Shown: positions 23,801-35,777, numbered from the stretch's first letter. The stretch is 64,000 nt of DNA from Mytilisepta virgata (GCA_028015205.1 CM051520.1:35517528-35581527); one strand, 5' to 3'. Made by a program: numbers and translations. Notes: generated from the letters alone by a model not told the origin.

Positions 23801-26800
23801 GCGAGAATCCCATATCTACCAAACGGTCGTTAATCTCGCCGTCGGTAAAAAGCCCTACAGAGCTAAATATGGTGATTGTTGACTTGTACACATATGTGTA
23901 CACACCGACGTTAAATAAAACTTAGCTTTACCATTACTTTTAGTTTAAACGTGTGTTCAATCTCTAACACAAGACTTCTATCTAAATGTGCTGAGTGCAG
24001 AAGGTTGCGGGTTCGACCCCCGGTCTAGTCGAACCATGCAAAGACATTAAACTTCTCCGCAAACCACGCGGCATCTAGGAGTACGAGCAAAGGGCTGGTC
24101 TGCTTGGAGGCGGTATGTATGGTTGTATGCAATTTTTGTTGTGGAATGGTCCCAACCATATGAAAATAACGTGTCGAAGTTGGGAATGGGCTGACTGGCC
24201 ACACCAAGTAAAATTTTATCTTCCGGCGAATCACACCATAGCCCGTAATTCCTACAACTCCGGGCGACAACTTTTGTACCTGTCACGGCTCCATTGTCAG
24301 TGCACATTGAGGCTGACATCGGGGCTTATTTAACACAAAATTGTTTTATGACATAAGTTCCTGAACAAAGAAAAGTTTCCATACGGAATAAATTTTATAT
24401 ACTTTTTTTTCACGTCCTCTGGAGCGTAATTCAAAGGAAATTATTTTGGCTTTCACTTGCATCTTGGTGGAAATTCAATTAATGTTCTTTTCAGTTGGAA
24501 ATTGACGATCGACTTGATAGTTGCACTGACATAAACATCCAATCATGGCAGTAAATTCCACTGAAGTTTTGCATTTAATTTCTCATACTAGGAAACCATC
24601 GTGTTATGATCGCCATAATTCTGTTACATAAAACCACACCAAATTGATCTTCAGTTCTTTGGATTTCGCCGCTTCGATTAACTAGTAATTTTAAGAGCCG
24701 TTATATTTTGCCAAAAAATGCTGAAAAAATACCCGAAATTCTTCTTTTTCAAGAAATTATAAATAAAAATTGTTTGCCCGCTCCTAAAATTTTGTAAACA
24801 TTGTTATTTTTACCCATTTGTGCGATACGTTAGTTGGAAAAAATGTGAGTCGCGCGTAAATTTGATCTTCGCCCCCAAAAAACTAGTCCTCCAGAAAAAA
24901 ATTAAAACTTCGCTCCGTCGTACCTATTTTTGCCAAAGAATTAAAAACTAATTTGGCGTAGCCTTATATAATTGATTTCTGAAACAATTGGAACATATTG
25001 ACCTACATATTTGCATGTACCTGTCATGCTTGAGTGACTAAGTTAAATTTTTGCCTTTAGTTCCGGCGTTTCTAAGAAACGTACAATACTTAAAGAGCCC
25101 ATTGTAATCCATTAAAGATATTTAAATACAATATGACCTACATTTCATGCCTTAATGACTTTTGTTTAATTTTTGCATGTGGGTGTATTAGACGATTAGT
25201 GAAGTACTTGTGGTGATATATTAAAAATATTTCACGAATGAATCACAACACAAATTATCAATAATTGAGTTAATATAATCTACATTTTATGCTTGAGTGA
25301 TTCTTAATTTTTTTTTCAATGTTGTACATTTCTCAAAAACTTATCATGGTATTTAAATGATATTTTAGAACTAGAATGTCTTTTTAATTCAACACAGATC
25401 AGCAAAATATGAGACAACATGACCTACATTTGATGCCTGGATGGCTCTATTGAATTTAAGCCTCTGTCCGTTATATTTAACAGATACCAAATAATTTAAA
25501 TGATAGATGGGAATTCTGTGTTCAAGTGGACGTGGAAAATATAGACCAAATTTCTAGTTTCAATATAAAAACATGACTCCACCGACCTTAACACTTTCCA
25601 TCTTAGTTATAAAAATGACCAAACATTAGTGATATACCATCTAATGCCCCTTTCTCTACAGCTTTCCTAATATACGATGATATTAATGATATAATAAAAT
25701 ACACGTACGATCTAATATCGATGATACTGCATGATCTAGTCCCCCATAAAAATGTTATAATTAGACCAAAGGATAAACCCTGGATGTCAAACGAAGTCCG
25801 TCATGCGTTTCGAGTTCGGGATAGAGCTTTCTCAAAATATAAGAGAATACCTACGGGTGATAATGAACTAAGATTTATCATTTCAAGGCGCGAGGCAAAT
25901 AGACTCAAGCGAGAAGCGATGAAAAGGCACGAAACCCGACTTATTGATACATTATCAAACCCTACGTTGAATGTAAAAAAAATTTTGGTCATTAAGCAAA
26001 AGTTTACTTGGGTCAAAATCGCAACATAGTATTCCTCCCTTGTTCTATAATGGAAAAATGATTAGTGATAATTTACAAAAAGCTGAACTCTTTAACGAAT
26101 TATTTTGGTCACATATGAAGTTAGATTCAAACTATACTATTCCATTGCCAGATTTTCACTCGATATGTAACGAAAAACTCGAGCAAATCCAAACAAATGA
26201 GTCTGAGGTATTAAAACTTTTCCAGTCTGTCAATATTAATAAATCATCTGGTCCTGATTGTTTGAATAACATCATATTGAAGCGTTGTGCACATTCACTT
26301 TATCAGCCTTTTACAAAAATTTTCAATTATTCTTTACGTCAAGGAATAGTTCCTTCCACGTGGAAAGTTTCTAATATATGTCCAGTGTTTAAAAATGGGG
26401 ACCGACAAAATATTTATAATTATAGACCGATTGCTCTATTGTCCTCTATATCTAAATGCCTCGAGAAAATAGTATTTAAGCGCTTATATGATCATTGCTC
26501 GGAGAACCATTTACTCATAGAAAATAACAGTGGTTTTAAGAAAAATGATTCTACTGTAAATCAGTTGGTAAATGTAACTCATAATATTTATAAAAGTATA
26601 GATGAGGGAAAAGATGTTTGTGCTGTGTTTTTGGATATATCAAAAGCTTTTGACAAAGTCTGGCACGAAGGACTTCTTTTTAAATTACGACAATTTGGGG
26701 TGGGTGGAAATGTCATAAACTGGCTTCAAGATTATTTAAGTGGTAGGTCCCAGAAAGTTGTGATAAACGGTAAAAGTTCTACCACTCATTTAATCTCTGC

Positions 26801-29800
26801 AGGAGTTCCTCAAGGGTCTATCCTTGGACCTCTTTTGTTTTTAGTATACCTGAATGATATAAATAATGATATTCGCAGTGAAATCAAATTATTTGCAGAT
26901 GATACGTCTCTACTTAGAAAAATTGTGAATAATCAAGACATTAATGAGATAAACACTGATCTTGAAAAACTCAGCAGATGGTCAGAGCAATGGAGGATTA
27001 CGTTTAATGCATCTAAAACAAAGTTTTTAATATTTTCAAAAAAGTTAATTAAACATTGTTATCCACCATTATTTCTAAAAGGTGTGAAACTACAAGAAGT
27101 TAATAAACATAAACATCTCGGTATATATCTGTCTAAAAATCTCTCTTGGCATACTCATATCCTTGAGATGTCAAAAAAGGCACACAAACGTCTAGATATC
27201 ATAACGCGCGTTAAACGGTATCTACCTCGTATATGTCTTGAAAAATTATATAAAACAATGATTAGACCGATCTTTGACTACGCTGATGTTATTTATGATA
27301 GGTGTACAAAATACGAGTCCGATCTATTGGAAAAAGTTCAGCGCCGTGCGTCAATACTTATTACAGGTGCGTTTAAAATTACTAAAAACGATAACCTTCT
27401 GAAAGAATTAAACTTGGTACGATTGAAAGATCGACGAAAAATTAACCGTCTCGTACTATTATACAAGATTAAAAATGGGAAATGTCCCAATTACTTAAGG
27501 GATACTTATCCCCTCGTGAACCATAACACGCAAAATTATAATTTTCGGAGGGTTCATTATATAATCCAACCTCCATCGAGAACTGTTGCTTTCTCATCGT
27601 CCTTTCTCCCAGCCACTATCAGAGACTGGAATTCCTTACCATTAGAAATACAGGAATCTACATCCATAAACATGTTCAAGGAAAAGTTGTTAAATGTTTT
27701 GATTCCCGAGTCTTCCCCTAAATATTTCTCATTTGGCAATGGAATTGGTAAAATTTATCATACTCGATTACGACTTGGTCTAAGTGGTTTAAACGATCAT
27801 TTATTTCACTATAATTTACTCCCTTTTCGAAATTGTAATCGATGTGACCTGGGTACCGCGGAAACCACTGATCACTATTTATTACTATGTCCTGCTTACA
27901 ATAAATTAAGGAAAGATTTATTTTGTGAGTTGAAACAAATTTTGTGTCCTGGGGTTGATTTCAGTTTGTTTGTGAAAAACTGTAAAGAATATATCGTAAA
28001 TATACTTTTGTGTGGCAGTGTTGATCTCTCCTTAGAATATAATTTAAAAGTATTTTACAATGTATTTGAATTTCTTGTAAAGAGTAAGAGGTTCTGCACG
28101 TAATTAAAACATAAACATGCACATATATATTTTCATATATATTTTTGTATCACTTTATAACTTAACATATAGTATGTTGTTAACATAATTATGTATGCTA
28201 TTTGTAGAATTTTATTTCTTTTTCTTATTTTCTTCTCTGTCATTGTCTTTAACTTATATTATTATTTATCTATTGTTGTTTTTGTATATATGTTGAGGAG
28301 AGCTACTAGTGGCCTTGTGGCTGTTAGCAATCCTCTATAAATAAATAAAGCATTAAATTAAATATACCATATCCTTTTCTTGGATAATTTTAGTGAATTA
28401 ACTTTGATACATTTAATGATTTAATTTTTCTTCTGTTTCTATGAGAAAGTTTTTCTCGTTTTCAGGATACTTGGTTGGAAATTTCTTTGATGAAGATGGT
28501 AATCCAACAGATCAGAAAAAAGATTATGATAAGAAATTAATTGATGCTAACAAAGCAGAAGAAAGTAAAGTAGAGGATATGAGGCGATTTCCGCCATGCA
28601 ATTCTCAGTTCAAACAGGGTCAGGGAAGAAAACTGTGGTGCTCCAATTACAGGTAACTCATTTCAGACAGGGTCAAGGGAGAAAATATGGTGCTCTGACT
28701 ACAGGTAACTCACTTCAGACAGGATCAAGGAGACAACAATGGTGTTCTAATTACATGTAATAAATTTGGACAGGGTAAAGGGAGACGACTATATTGTTAT
28801 AATTACAGGTAACTCATTCGAGAAAGGGTCAAGGGAGACACTATATGGTGTTCTAATTACGGGTACATAACTTTTGGGCTGGGTCAAGGGAGACAACTAT
28901 AGTTACAGTTAACTCACGTCAAGGGAGAAAACCAGTGTTCTAATTTCAGGTAATTTCACTTAAGACAGGACCAAGGGAGATAACTATCATGGTGTTCTAA
29001 TAACAGGTAATTCAGTTCAGACAGGGTCAAGGGAGGAAACTGTGGTGTTCTAATTACACGTAACTTACTTCAGACAAGCTCAAGGGAGACAACTATCATG
29101 GTGTTCTAATTACAGGGAATTCAGTTCAGACAGGATCAAAGGAGAAAACTAGAGTGTTCTAATTACAAGTAACTCACCTCAGCCAGGGTCGGGGGTGAAA
29201 ACTATTTGATTAAATAATTATAGGTAATTCACTTCAGACAGGTTAAAGGGGAAAAACTGTGGTGTTTTAATTACAGGTAAGTCACTTCAGATAGGGTCAA
29301 GGGAAACACTATGGTGTTCTAATTACTGATTACATACTTCAGACAGGCTCAAGAGAGACAACTATCATGGTTCTCTAATTGTAGGTAACTCACTTCAGAC
29401 ATGGTCAAGAGAGAAAACTGTGGTGTCCTTATTACAAGTAATTAACTTCAGACAGAGTCAATGGAGATAACTATCATGATGTTGTAATTACAGAAAACTA
29501 TGGTGTTCTAAGTTCCATTAGGACCAGGGGAGAAATCTTTTGAGTGGAGTGATTAGAGAGCAACAATTTGATATTTGATTTTTAGGGAGGGTGGAGGGCT
29601 AGGATCAAATGTTTGATCCTTCCTATTTTTTAGATGGAATTTTGGTCCTGTGTTCTTTTTAATTTCCATATAAACCCAAAAATATCCTGATTTACACAGG
29701 TTCTGCATTTTTTTTTTACACCTAAAGTGGTCCTGTCTTGATTTTTCCAAAATCCTGGTCCTGCCTTTTTATTTCACATTTTATCCCGTGTTTATGTTTT

Positions 29801-30190
29801 CCATGTTTATTGTTTATTTGTGTGTATACGCACTTATTTAGCCTATATATACCAGATATTCGTATAAACTATTTCAAACGAACACAAGTTGATTTTCATA
29901 ATTTCTAGTATTTCAGTGGGAAAACTAGCAGGAGCTGCATTATGTATTATTACGAGTAAATTTGTTTACATTTCAGTGGAGGTATTCAGAGGCATTGGGT
30001 TGGTGTTCCCAGACAGTATTTCAGACCTGGTGATCCTAATCCCAGATGTGCGTGTGTAAAAGCAGTTGGGCCTCCATCGGACAACCCTGGTGTAAAAAAT
30101 CATAAAAACAACGGTGATTTAGATAATCCAAATATGAAACTCTATGAAGGCTGTGATCCTAATGCTGATAGTTGCTCATTTCCAGAATAA
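20823..30190 (+). CDS. CYB5D2: Neuferricin (cytochrome b5 domain-containing protein 2), complete
   Basis: Four exons: 20823-21138, 21501-21641, 28466-28652, 29977-30190; phases 1, 1 and 2 match at each join and give about 285 residues, close to the vertebrate protein. Residues about 6-25 form an N-terminal membrane anchor or signal ([20 protein letters not shown]). Exon 1 to exon 2 carries the MAPR-type cytochrome-b5 fold: [14 protein letters not shown], then [13 protein letters not shown], then [13 protein letters not shown]. There is no HPGG axial-histidine motif, as expected for MAPR proteins. The C-terminal half has the neuferricin-specific motifs [38 protein letters not shown] and a final CSFPE. 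Known role of the family: haem-binding extracellular/ER protein linked to neurogenesis. An AATAAA overlaps the stop (30189-30194). Intron 2 (6.8 kb) contains a family D array, two SINEs and a LINE; intron 3 starts with a minisatellite copied from the end of exon 3. Confidence 0.93.
22364..23310 (+). mobile_element. Pearl-like element, family D, in CYB5D2 intron 2
   Basis: A hairpin CTCGCCTGCGACG/GTCGCGAAGGCGAG (22370-22400) is followed by a GACGGCGGCGACGGCGGCG microsatellite and then six or so units of 125-140 bases (CTCAATTTCATGGTTGAGTG, CAGCAACTGTAATACCTAGA type). Same layout as families B, C and J; the right end is not clear. Confidence 0.75.
23627..23930 (+). mobile_element. tRNA-derived SINE, family S3
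   Basis: The head GGCAAGGTGGTCGAGTGGTT AAGGCGCTGGAC and the B box GGGTTCGAACCTCAC look like a leucine/serine-type tRNA with a long variable arm. The body follows, ending in CGACGTTAAATAAAACTT. It is in intron 2 of CYB5D2. Confidence 0.8.
23990..24335 (+). mobile_element. 5'-truncated or chimeric SINE related to S2
   Basis: It starts in a tRNA B box (GGTTGCGGGTTCGACCCCCG), followed by the S2 body words AGACATTAAACTTCTCCGC and ACGCGGCATCTAGGAGTA. The distal part (24100-24335) differs from the S2 copies at 39250 and 60951. Confidence 0.6.
25010..25560 (+). repeat. Degenerate family D-like units
   Basis: Recurring CATGCTTGAGTGACTAAGTT, CATTTTATGCTTGAGTGATT and CATTTGATGCCTGGATGGCT about every 115-120 bases suggest an older, diverged array just before the LINE. 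Confidence 0.5.
25641..28361 (+). mobile_element. 5'-truncated non-LTR retrotransposon (Jockey/CR1-like LINE)
   Basis: The element lies in intron 2 of CYB5D2 in the same orientation as the gene. It starts within the linker between endonuclease and reverse transcriptase (motif [16 protein letters not shown]), continues through a long reverse-transcriptase ORF and ends after a short tail with repeated ATAAATAAATAA, without a long poly(A). The 9-base word ATATACCAT occurs just before the left end (25632-25640) and just after the right end (28362-28370), a plausible target-site duplication. The endonuclease is missing, so this is a typical dead-on-arrival copy. Confidence 0.88.
26040..28103 (+). 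pseudogene. LINE reverse transcriptase ORF (687 codons open, 5' part frameshifted)
   Basis: The open frame has the expected order of RT motifs: [33 protein letters not shown] with the first catalytic aspartate, [20 protein letters not shown], and FADDTSLL with the catalytic Asp pair, then a thumb region. Near the C-terminus is [19 protein letters not shown], a Cys/His motif frequent in Jockey/CR1-group elements. The coding frame actually begins upstream at about 25643, but an eight-A run at 25975-25982 has shifted the frame by one base, so 25643-25974 and 26040-28103 are now separate. No further stop breaks the RT, so the copy seems young. The first methionine is not a natural start. Confidence 0.85.
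28653..29510 (+). repeat. Minisatellite derived from the CYB5D2 exon 3/intron 3 border
   Basis: About 16 imperfect copies of a roughly 54-base unit follow directly after the splice donor of exon 3. The unit matches the last bases of exon 3 (from CAGTTCAAACAGGGTCAGGG to TCCAATTACAG) plus the donor GTAACTCA. Most copies keep AATTACAG followed by GTAA, so the intron contains about ten donor-like sites. Copies differ by substitutions and a few short deletions. Confidence 0.92.
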
Positions 30191-31044
30191 TAAATTTTTA
30201 TATATTTTCATATTTACTAGTTTTGATGTTCTGCGTAATGTTACATTTGGAACACTAAACAAAAATGGTGGATGTGAGTATTTAGTTAATCACACAAAGA
30301 AGTAGGGCCATTTTAAAAATGTCGACTAAAACCGTTTTAATTCTCTAGAGGCATAGCCTGGTATGTTATCTCTAAAGATTTGCTAATAGTAACTAACAAT
30401 TAAGGGAAATGTCATAATAAAAGTCCAAAAAACTGGAAAGGCCGAGAGACACGCAATGAACCAGAACAACCGGAAAGCAACAATCATACTCCTGACTTGG
30501 TACAGGTATTTTCAGATGCAAATGGTGGGTTAAACCAGTTAAATCTCCCACTTATATGATAGTTGCTATAATTCTGAGTTGTTTACGGAAATCAGTACTA
30601 GTATTTGTTAAAACAACAGACTCATAAGTCACATCAGTAAACAGTACATATCTCAAGGAATTTCATCAAGACTATCCTTAATAAATTTTGAAATAGGAAC
30701 TGAATATTTTTCTATCAAGTCTTGATATCTTCGAAAGAATTTTTTGAGGGAACGGAGAAGTCGAGATTTCTCATAGCCTTGATTTATCAGACGTTTATGT
30801 CCTATTGATTGCTTCAAGCTCTAGCACATCGAATTGAGAGATATAGACTCAATATGCTAGGGAAGCAGGTAATAACTTTGTTACTTCTGAGATGTTAAAA
30901 ATTAAAATCATCTCTCTTGTCATAAATTTTTATTCTTAGGCGACCACTGTTGTCATTCTCGAGATTAACAGATTAAGGTCTAAGAAAGAGGCGGTATAAG
31001 AAGTATCGGTGGTTTTCTTAGTTTCAACTTCAGAAGGAAATATT

Positions 31045-31372
31045 TTGGGGAGGGGCTGCGTCGGTGAACTTGAAACCCCTACTCAAAACTACCCACGTTA
31101 TATCAAATTTCTGACCCGAATATATCCAGGAAAGCTAATTTACTTACCCAAAATTATCCAAAAATAATAAATGGCAGTTATGATGATGAGACATATTTAT
31201 TAATTTAACATTTATATATTGAAACGTTTGTTAGGATATCAAAGAAAATTCAATTTTTTTAAATCATGACCGGAATTCTCCAGAGTGTCAAAAAATACCC
31301 ACCCGAAATATCCGCCGGTTTTGTAAAATCTTGACGCGAATTTGCCGCACGTGCCGTATCTAAATATCATTG
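31045..31372 (-). repeat. Dispersed repeat K, copy 3
   Basis: Reverse complement of copy 1: GAACTTGAAACCCCTACTCA at the left and CGCGAATTTGCCGCACGTGC at the right, with AATTCTCCAGAGTGTCAAAA and GATGATGAGACATATTTATT between. Confidence 0.78.
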
Positions 31373-31983
31373 AGTTAGTTACCCCCCGAGCTATAAATGA
31401 TGCGGAAAAAATGACAATGAAAGTCAGGGGAGGGGTTGCATAGAAAAAGAGGGAAGCAGAGGAAAACGGGGCGGGAGAGGGGGGAAGTGTGCAACACACT
31501 AAACCCATCCTTCAGTTGTCTGTGCGATATACTATAAATCGTGCGTTATTCAAGGTCTGGCAGAGGGAGAAATAAGGGTGAAAGAGAGGAGATAGAATAT
31601 TTCTGAGTTCTTAACCATTTAGATGGCGATCTTACTGTCTCTAGCTGAATCAATAGATAACAAAACATGATAACTTATAATTTTCACACATCGCTGGGTA
31701 AGACCGAAAAATCTCACTTTACGAAAATGATGAAATATCCAGTTGAAGGGATATAAGAAAAGCTATTCAATCAATAACGGTTACCGTACATGCGCAGGTA
31801 GTTTCCTAGTGTAGAAGTATATCCCAGAACAATGTATTTGTAGCCCAGACTAGAATTGAAAGCCTTTCGAATTATTTGTTATCCGGTATATGTTGTATAG
31901 TCGTATAAAGTGTCGAAAAATCAATTATCTTAATAGAATTAATTTGTAAGCCAGAAAGACAGTTCTTTTGTGGAACATGGTGA

Positions 31984-32110
31984 TTAACAGGTTATAAACT
32001 TTTCTTTGTATAGATTTTTGTGAATTTTAGGTATCCAATACAAATTTGGTAATTCCTCTGACTGTTGGTGTATAGAAATGTTCAACTTTATAGTTTTTAG
32101 GAAGGAATTA
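31984..32110 (-). pseudogene. Reverse transcriptase remnant, Penelope-like
   Basis: The minus strand encodes LPNLYWIPKIHKNLYKEKFI and then a stop. The pattern L-x-LYW-x-PK-x-HK-x-x-Y-x-x-R/K-F-I is typical of the N-terminal RT region of Penelope-like elements. The rest of the open frame up to 32334 is not recognisable as RT. Confidence 0.5.
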
Positions 32111-33675
32111 TGGTTAGCCAGCATTTCACCGAATTCCAAAGTAGTGTTTTTGGATAACGAGGAAACTAAATGGAAATGGTGAGCTGTCAAAAGGGGCATA
32201 AAACGACTTAAATGTACAAAATACACAAGCCGAACAAAACCAAATGCAAAATCGTAAAAAAACGTGTTGACTCTTGGAAACCCAAAACAAGACTGAGTCT
32301 GTACATAAAAGTACCGCATAAAAATAGATAGCAATAATAAGTAAAATAAATTTGTCTGACGTTCAGTTGTATATTAAACGTAGTTATGTAGAATTTAGAT
32401 GTACTGCAAGATGTTAGTAGACTAGTGTGCATACATTTTTATGTACTTTGTAAAAAAAACTGATACTAAGAGGTTTTGACATTGATTGCACGGGGTCAGA
32501 GGGTCCATAGTGATGTTACGGTTGCACCTGTAGCACAGATGCATTTCATCGTTGTTGTCCGATATCTTTTCCTCTTCTCCATTTGAAGCTTCTCTTCTTC
32601 CGTAAGCATATCCATATTTGTTATTTATATATTATATTCCATTATTTTAATTTTTTTTTTAATAAATCATCATCCAGGAATTCGAGTCAACGAGGGTGTG
32701 CATTTTCAGAATTTTGGCGTACTGAAGCACCTAAAATTAAAATCCATGTGGGGCACAAATCTCATTTCTCTACTACTTTGCAATGATCATTCATGACAAC
32801 GTCCAAACAATAGGTGAAGTAAGTTCGGAGAAGTGGAAATTTAACCAAACACAATACATTGTACTCTTTTTGACCTGGAAGGTCTTTAAACGTAACCAAT
32901 CAGAAAAGGCCCTTTTTGCCTCGTAGCCACGAGTGAAATAGGGATCCCAGATATCACTTCCACTAAATTTGGCATCAATCTACTTTATTGTTCTTCTGAT
33001 AAAGAATTTAGAATTATTTCTCACATGGTCAAATGAAACATTGTAGAGATGTTTAAAGATGAATTTTTTTCACATATTTACATTTACTGTAAAACAAAAC
33101 TTAAATATTATTGGATGGTAGTAGACCAATCGTATGCATATAGAGACGGAACTAACAATGCAAAGGAATCAAGGAACCGGGATCGGGAGATAAAAAGTTA
33201 CTATTTATATCATATTAGATCCGGAGTTATGTTAGTTCATGTAAGATGTATAATTGTTCTCATTCGTGCATACCTGTTGACTTCAGGTGATTTTATCAGT
33301 TTACCCTTGTGGTTATTTTGGTATTTCAATTTGTTCGTCAACGTTTTGGTTTGTTATTTCGGCTTTCAAAATTTTAGACTTTAGAGAAGAAGATTTTTTA
33401 ATGAATTGTCACATACTAGTATAGTCCTATGTTAGACTAAGTTCGGCTGTTACAGCCATCATTGTCGACACAATAGACCATTTGCAAAGGAGTAAGGCCA
33501 CTTTCCGTATATTTGTTTCTTAACCTCATAACCAATTATTTTGGGCTACTTCTGAAAATGGCCCTAGAAATGAAATAAATGCAAATGGCCCTACTTCTTT
33601 CCGAACTATTTAATCTATATTTTATAACATATTTTCCGTAGTTTGTCACATCTTTAACATGTTAAAGGGTTTAAA

Positions 33676-33798
33676 AATAACAATCCAAAGATACTAATAT
33701 TAGATATAGTAAATTTATACTATGCTGTATACGACGCATTTCAAGGAGTTACCTCTCAACAGCAGCATTAAAACCGAAACATTTGGAAGACCAAAAAA
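33676..33798 (+). repeat. Dispersed repeat M, copy 1
   Basis: ATAACAATCCAAAGATACTA through GAAACATTTGGAAGACCAAA matches 63612-63731 almost base for base. Confidence 0.9.
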
Positions 33799-34109
33799 CC
33801 AAACTTATATTAAACAAGAAGTACTCAACCAAAAATACCGAAATAGGAAGCCAAATTTCAGCTAAGGAGATCTACCATGTGCAATACAAGGAATGAACCC
33901 TTAGTATTTCTATTATTTTTGAATTTTGATAAATACTGGTAATTTCTGTAACAAATCAATGAATAATCATGTCAGACAAGTCTGACGATCTTCCTTAAGG
34001 TAGGACATTCTTGTCCATACATATTTTTTTGTCGATGTGTTTAAATTGTAAACATGTTTATAGACTATTCTGAAAGAGGAATGTTTTAGAACCATTGCTG
34101 CCATACCTA

Positions 34110-34317
34110 CTGTGGATTCATTATTATTCGTGGGATACCAATTTTCGTGGATTTCGTGGGAACAGGCAAACCACGAATTTAAGTATCCAACGAATTGTAA
34201 TAATCCTGTTGACTTGTTAGAAAGGAACTGCAAAACCACGAAATTAAGTATCCTGGAAACCTTATAATTTTCTGCAACCACTAAAATTGGTACCCACGAA
34301 AATAAATGAATCCACAG
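34110..34317. mobile_element. Short MITE with CTGTGGATTCATT ends, TA target duplication
   Basis: Inverted ends CTGTGGATTCATTATTATTC and GAAAATAAATGAATCCACAG, flanked by TA on both sides (34108-34109 and 34318-34319). This suggests mobilisation by a Tc1/mariner-type transposase. It sits inside a decayed family A pearl-like element whose sequence resumes on both sides. Confidence 0.82.
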
Positions 34318-34899
34318 TATTTCCAATTTAGCAAGTGGTTTCAAACAAGAAGATTTTTAAATGAATTTTCTCTTAGTGACCGTTTTGAAGGCCATATAGT
34401 TTTATAGATGATTTTTTCAAACCTACCCCCACCCCCATGTTTCCATTTTTAGTTACAGCAACCCTGTAAATAGGAAATCGGGAACGCCGGACATAATTTT
34501 GGAAGAGAGTCACCCATTTTTCAATCAATGTTTGGTCCTTATGGTTTCAGAGGAGAAGATCTAAAAACGAAAGTTTACCTCGACGACGGACGAAAAATGA
34601 TGACAAGAGGTCACAAGGCCCTTCTAAGGTGATATCTTACACAGTTACCAATGACACAATTCTTTGATACCAATAATAATGCACAAGAAGTGTACATTTC
34701 GTCTATTTACGACTCATCAGTTGTGCTCAAGGCTTACAATGTTAAAAACCAAAACAACAATATGAAAGGTTGAAGAGCAAATTAAAAAATACGAAAATGA
34801 CGAAGAGAGATAACGCCAGAACTATCTAAAAACAGAGCTATACACAAGGGAGATACTTGTTAGTTTTTACAAATTTTACAAAATTTAACAGTAATAAAC

Positions 34900-35066
34900 T
34901 TTATCACAAAATACCGAAATAAATTGATGCACTGTATGGCCATTTCGTTGAATGCCAACTCATTAGCAGCGCTCGAGATCAAAATGTTGGAAAACCGGTT
35001 AAAGATAGATAAATTAATCAGCACAACCATCAAAATACAAAACAATTTAAACAAACAGGAATCCAA
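34900..35066. repeat. Dispersed repeat N, copy 1
   Basis: ACCGAAATAAATTGATGCAC, GGCCATTTCGTTGAATGCC, GCTCGAGATCAAAATGTTGG and CAGCACAACCATCAAAAT. Related copies at 35250-35335, 43680-43850 and, reversed, 63060-63215. Confidence 0.8.
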
Positions 35067-35249
35067 ACTCAGCTAAGGGTTACCTCTGCATCGAAAGGAA
35101 GAGCCTTAGGAATTTCTAGAATTGTTTGTCAAATTTTGAACGGAAAATTTAAAGTCATTTAAGTAATGAATCATGCCAGGATAAAAATTATGGCTACTGG
35201 GCTGATAATGCCCTCGGGAACTCACAGTACACCACCAATTGGTAGTAAT

Positions 35250-35335
35250 AAACTGTATCACAAAATACCGAAATAAATTGATGTCCTGTATGGTCATTTC
35301 GTTGAATGAAAACTCATCAGCAGTAACAAAATTTA
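35250..35335. repeat. Dispersed repeat N, short copy 2
   Basis: TGTATCACAAAATACCGAAA and GGTCATTTCGTTGAATGAAA, ending at ACTCATCAGCAGTAAC. Confidence 0.75.
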
Positions 35336-35731
35336 AGTATCAATTTCGGGTTGGTATCGAAATACTAGTAATTGGGCTGGGGATACCCTCGGGGACTAGG
35401 AATAATTCGTTCAGCCATCTCAACACAATATATTGAAATTTGCTAATTAATTATATTCTTCCAAACTGAATGCAAAGGTATAGTACATTATCGTTAACAT
35501 TCGACCATTTAGATATATGGTTCTTACGAAAGTTAATTTTGATCAAAATTTATGTTGAAGATTTTTTTTTTAAACTCCTACGTTTTACATTGTTTCAACT
35601 ATTAACCTGATCGTGCCAGTTTGCCACGAGTTAATTGTTTTTCTTTATCGTAAATTTTGACATATATACATATATAAGCTTTCGTGGGTTCTAGTTCCGT
35701 CAAATGGCCAGATAAAATGAAGTATACATGG

Positions 35732-35738
35732 TATAAAT
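35732..35738 (+). promoter_or_regulatory. TATA box of the defensin-like gene
   Basis: TATAAAT lies 40 bases upstream of the ATG at 35778, with TGCTGCGTGCTTGG following. Spacing would put transcription start near 35762, giving a very short 5' leader. Confidence 0.6.
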
Positions 35739-35777
35739 ACTGCTGCGTGCTTGGTAGAGAGAAAGTTTGCTGCAGCT

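Larger units (their letters stand above)
30195..33389. other. Intergenic region between CYB5D2 and the defensin gene
   Basis: Contains repeat K (31045-31372) and the Penelope-like remnant (31984-32110). Otherwise no coding region or RNA gene was recognised. Confidence 0.6.
33390..34645 (-). mobile_element. Pearl-like element, family A, decayed copy 3
   Basis: Family A words at 33390-33480 (CTATGTTAGACTAAGTTCGG) and 34066-34640 (CTATTCTGAAAGAGG; GGTTTCAAACAAGAAGATTT; GACGACGGACGAAAA), ending in a degraded hairpin TCACAAGGCCCTTCTAAGGTGA. Foreign sequence occupies 33480-34060, and a MITE sits at 34110-34317. Confidence 0.65.

Noticed and set aside
28653..29510. CRISPR-like array
   Set aside because: Units are contiguous and all similar, with no unique spacers; eukaryotic minisatellite.
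33049..33384. 111-codon open frame, plus strand
   Set aside because: No similarity or signal recognised; probably chance in AT-rich DNA.
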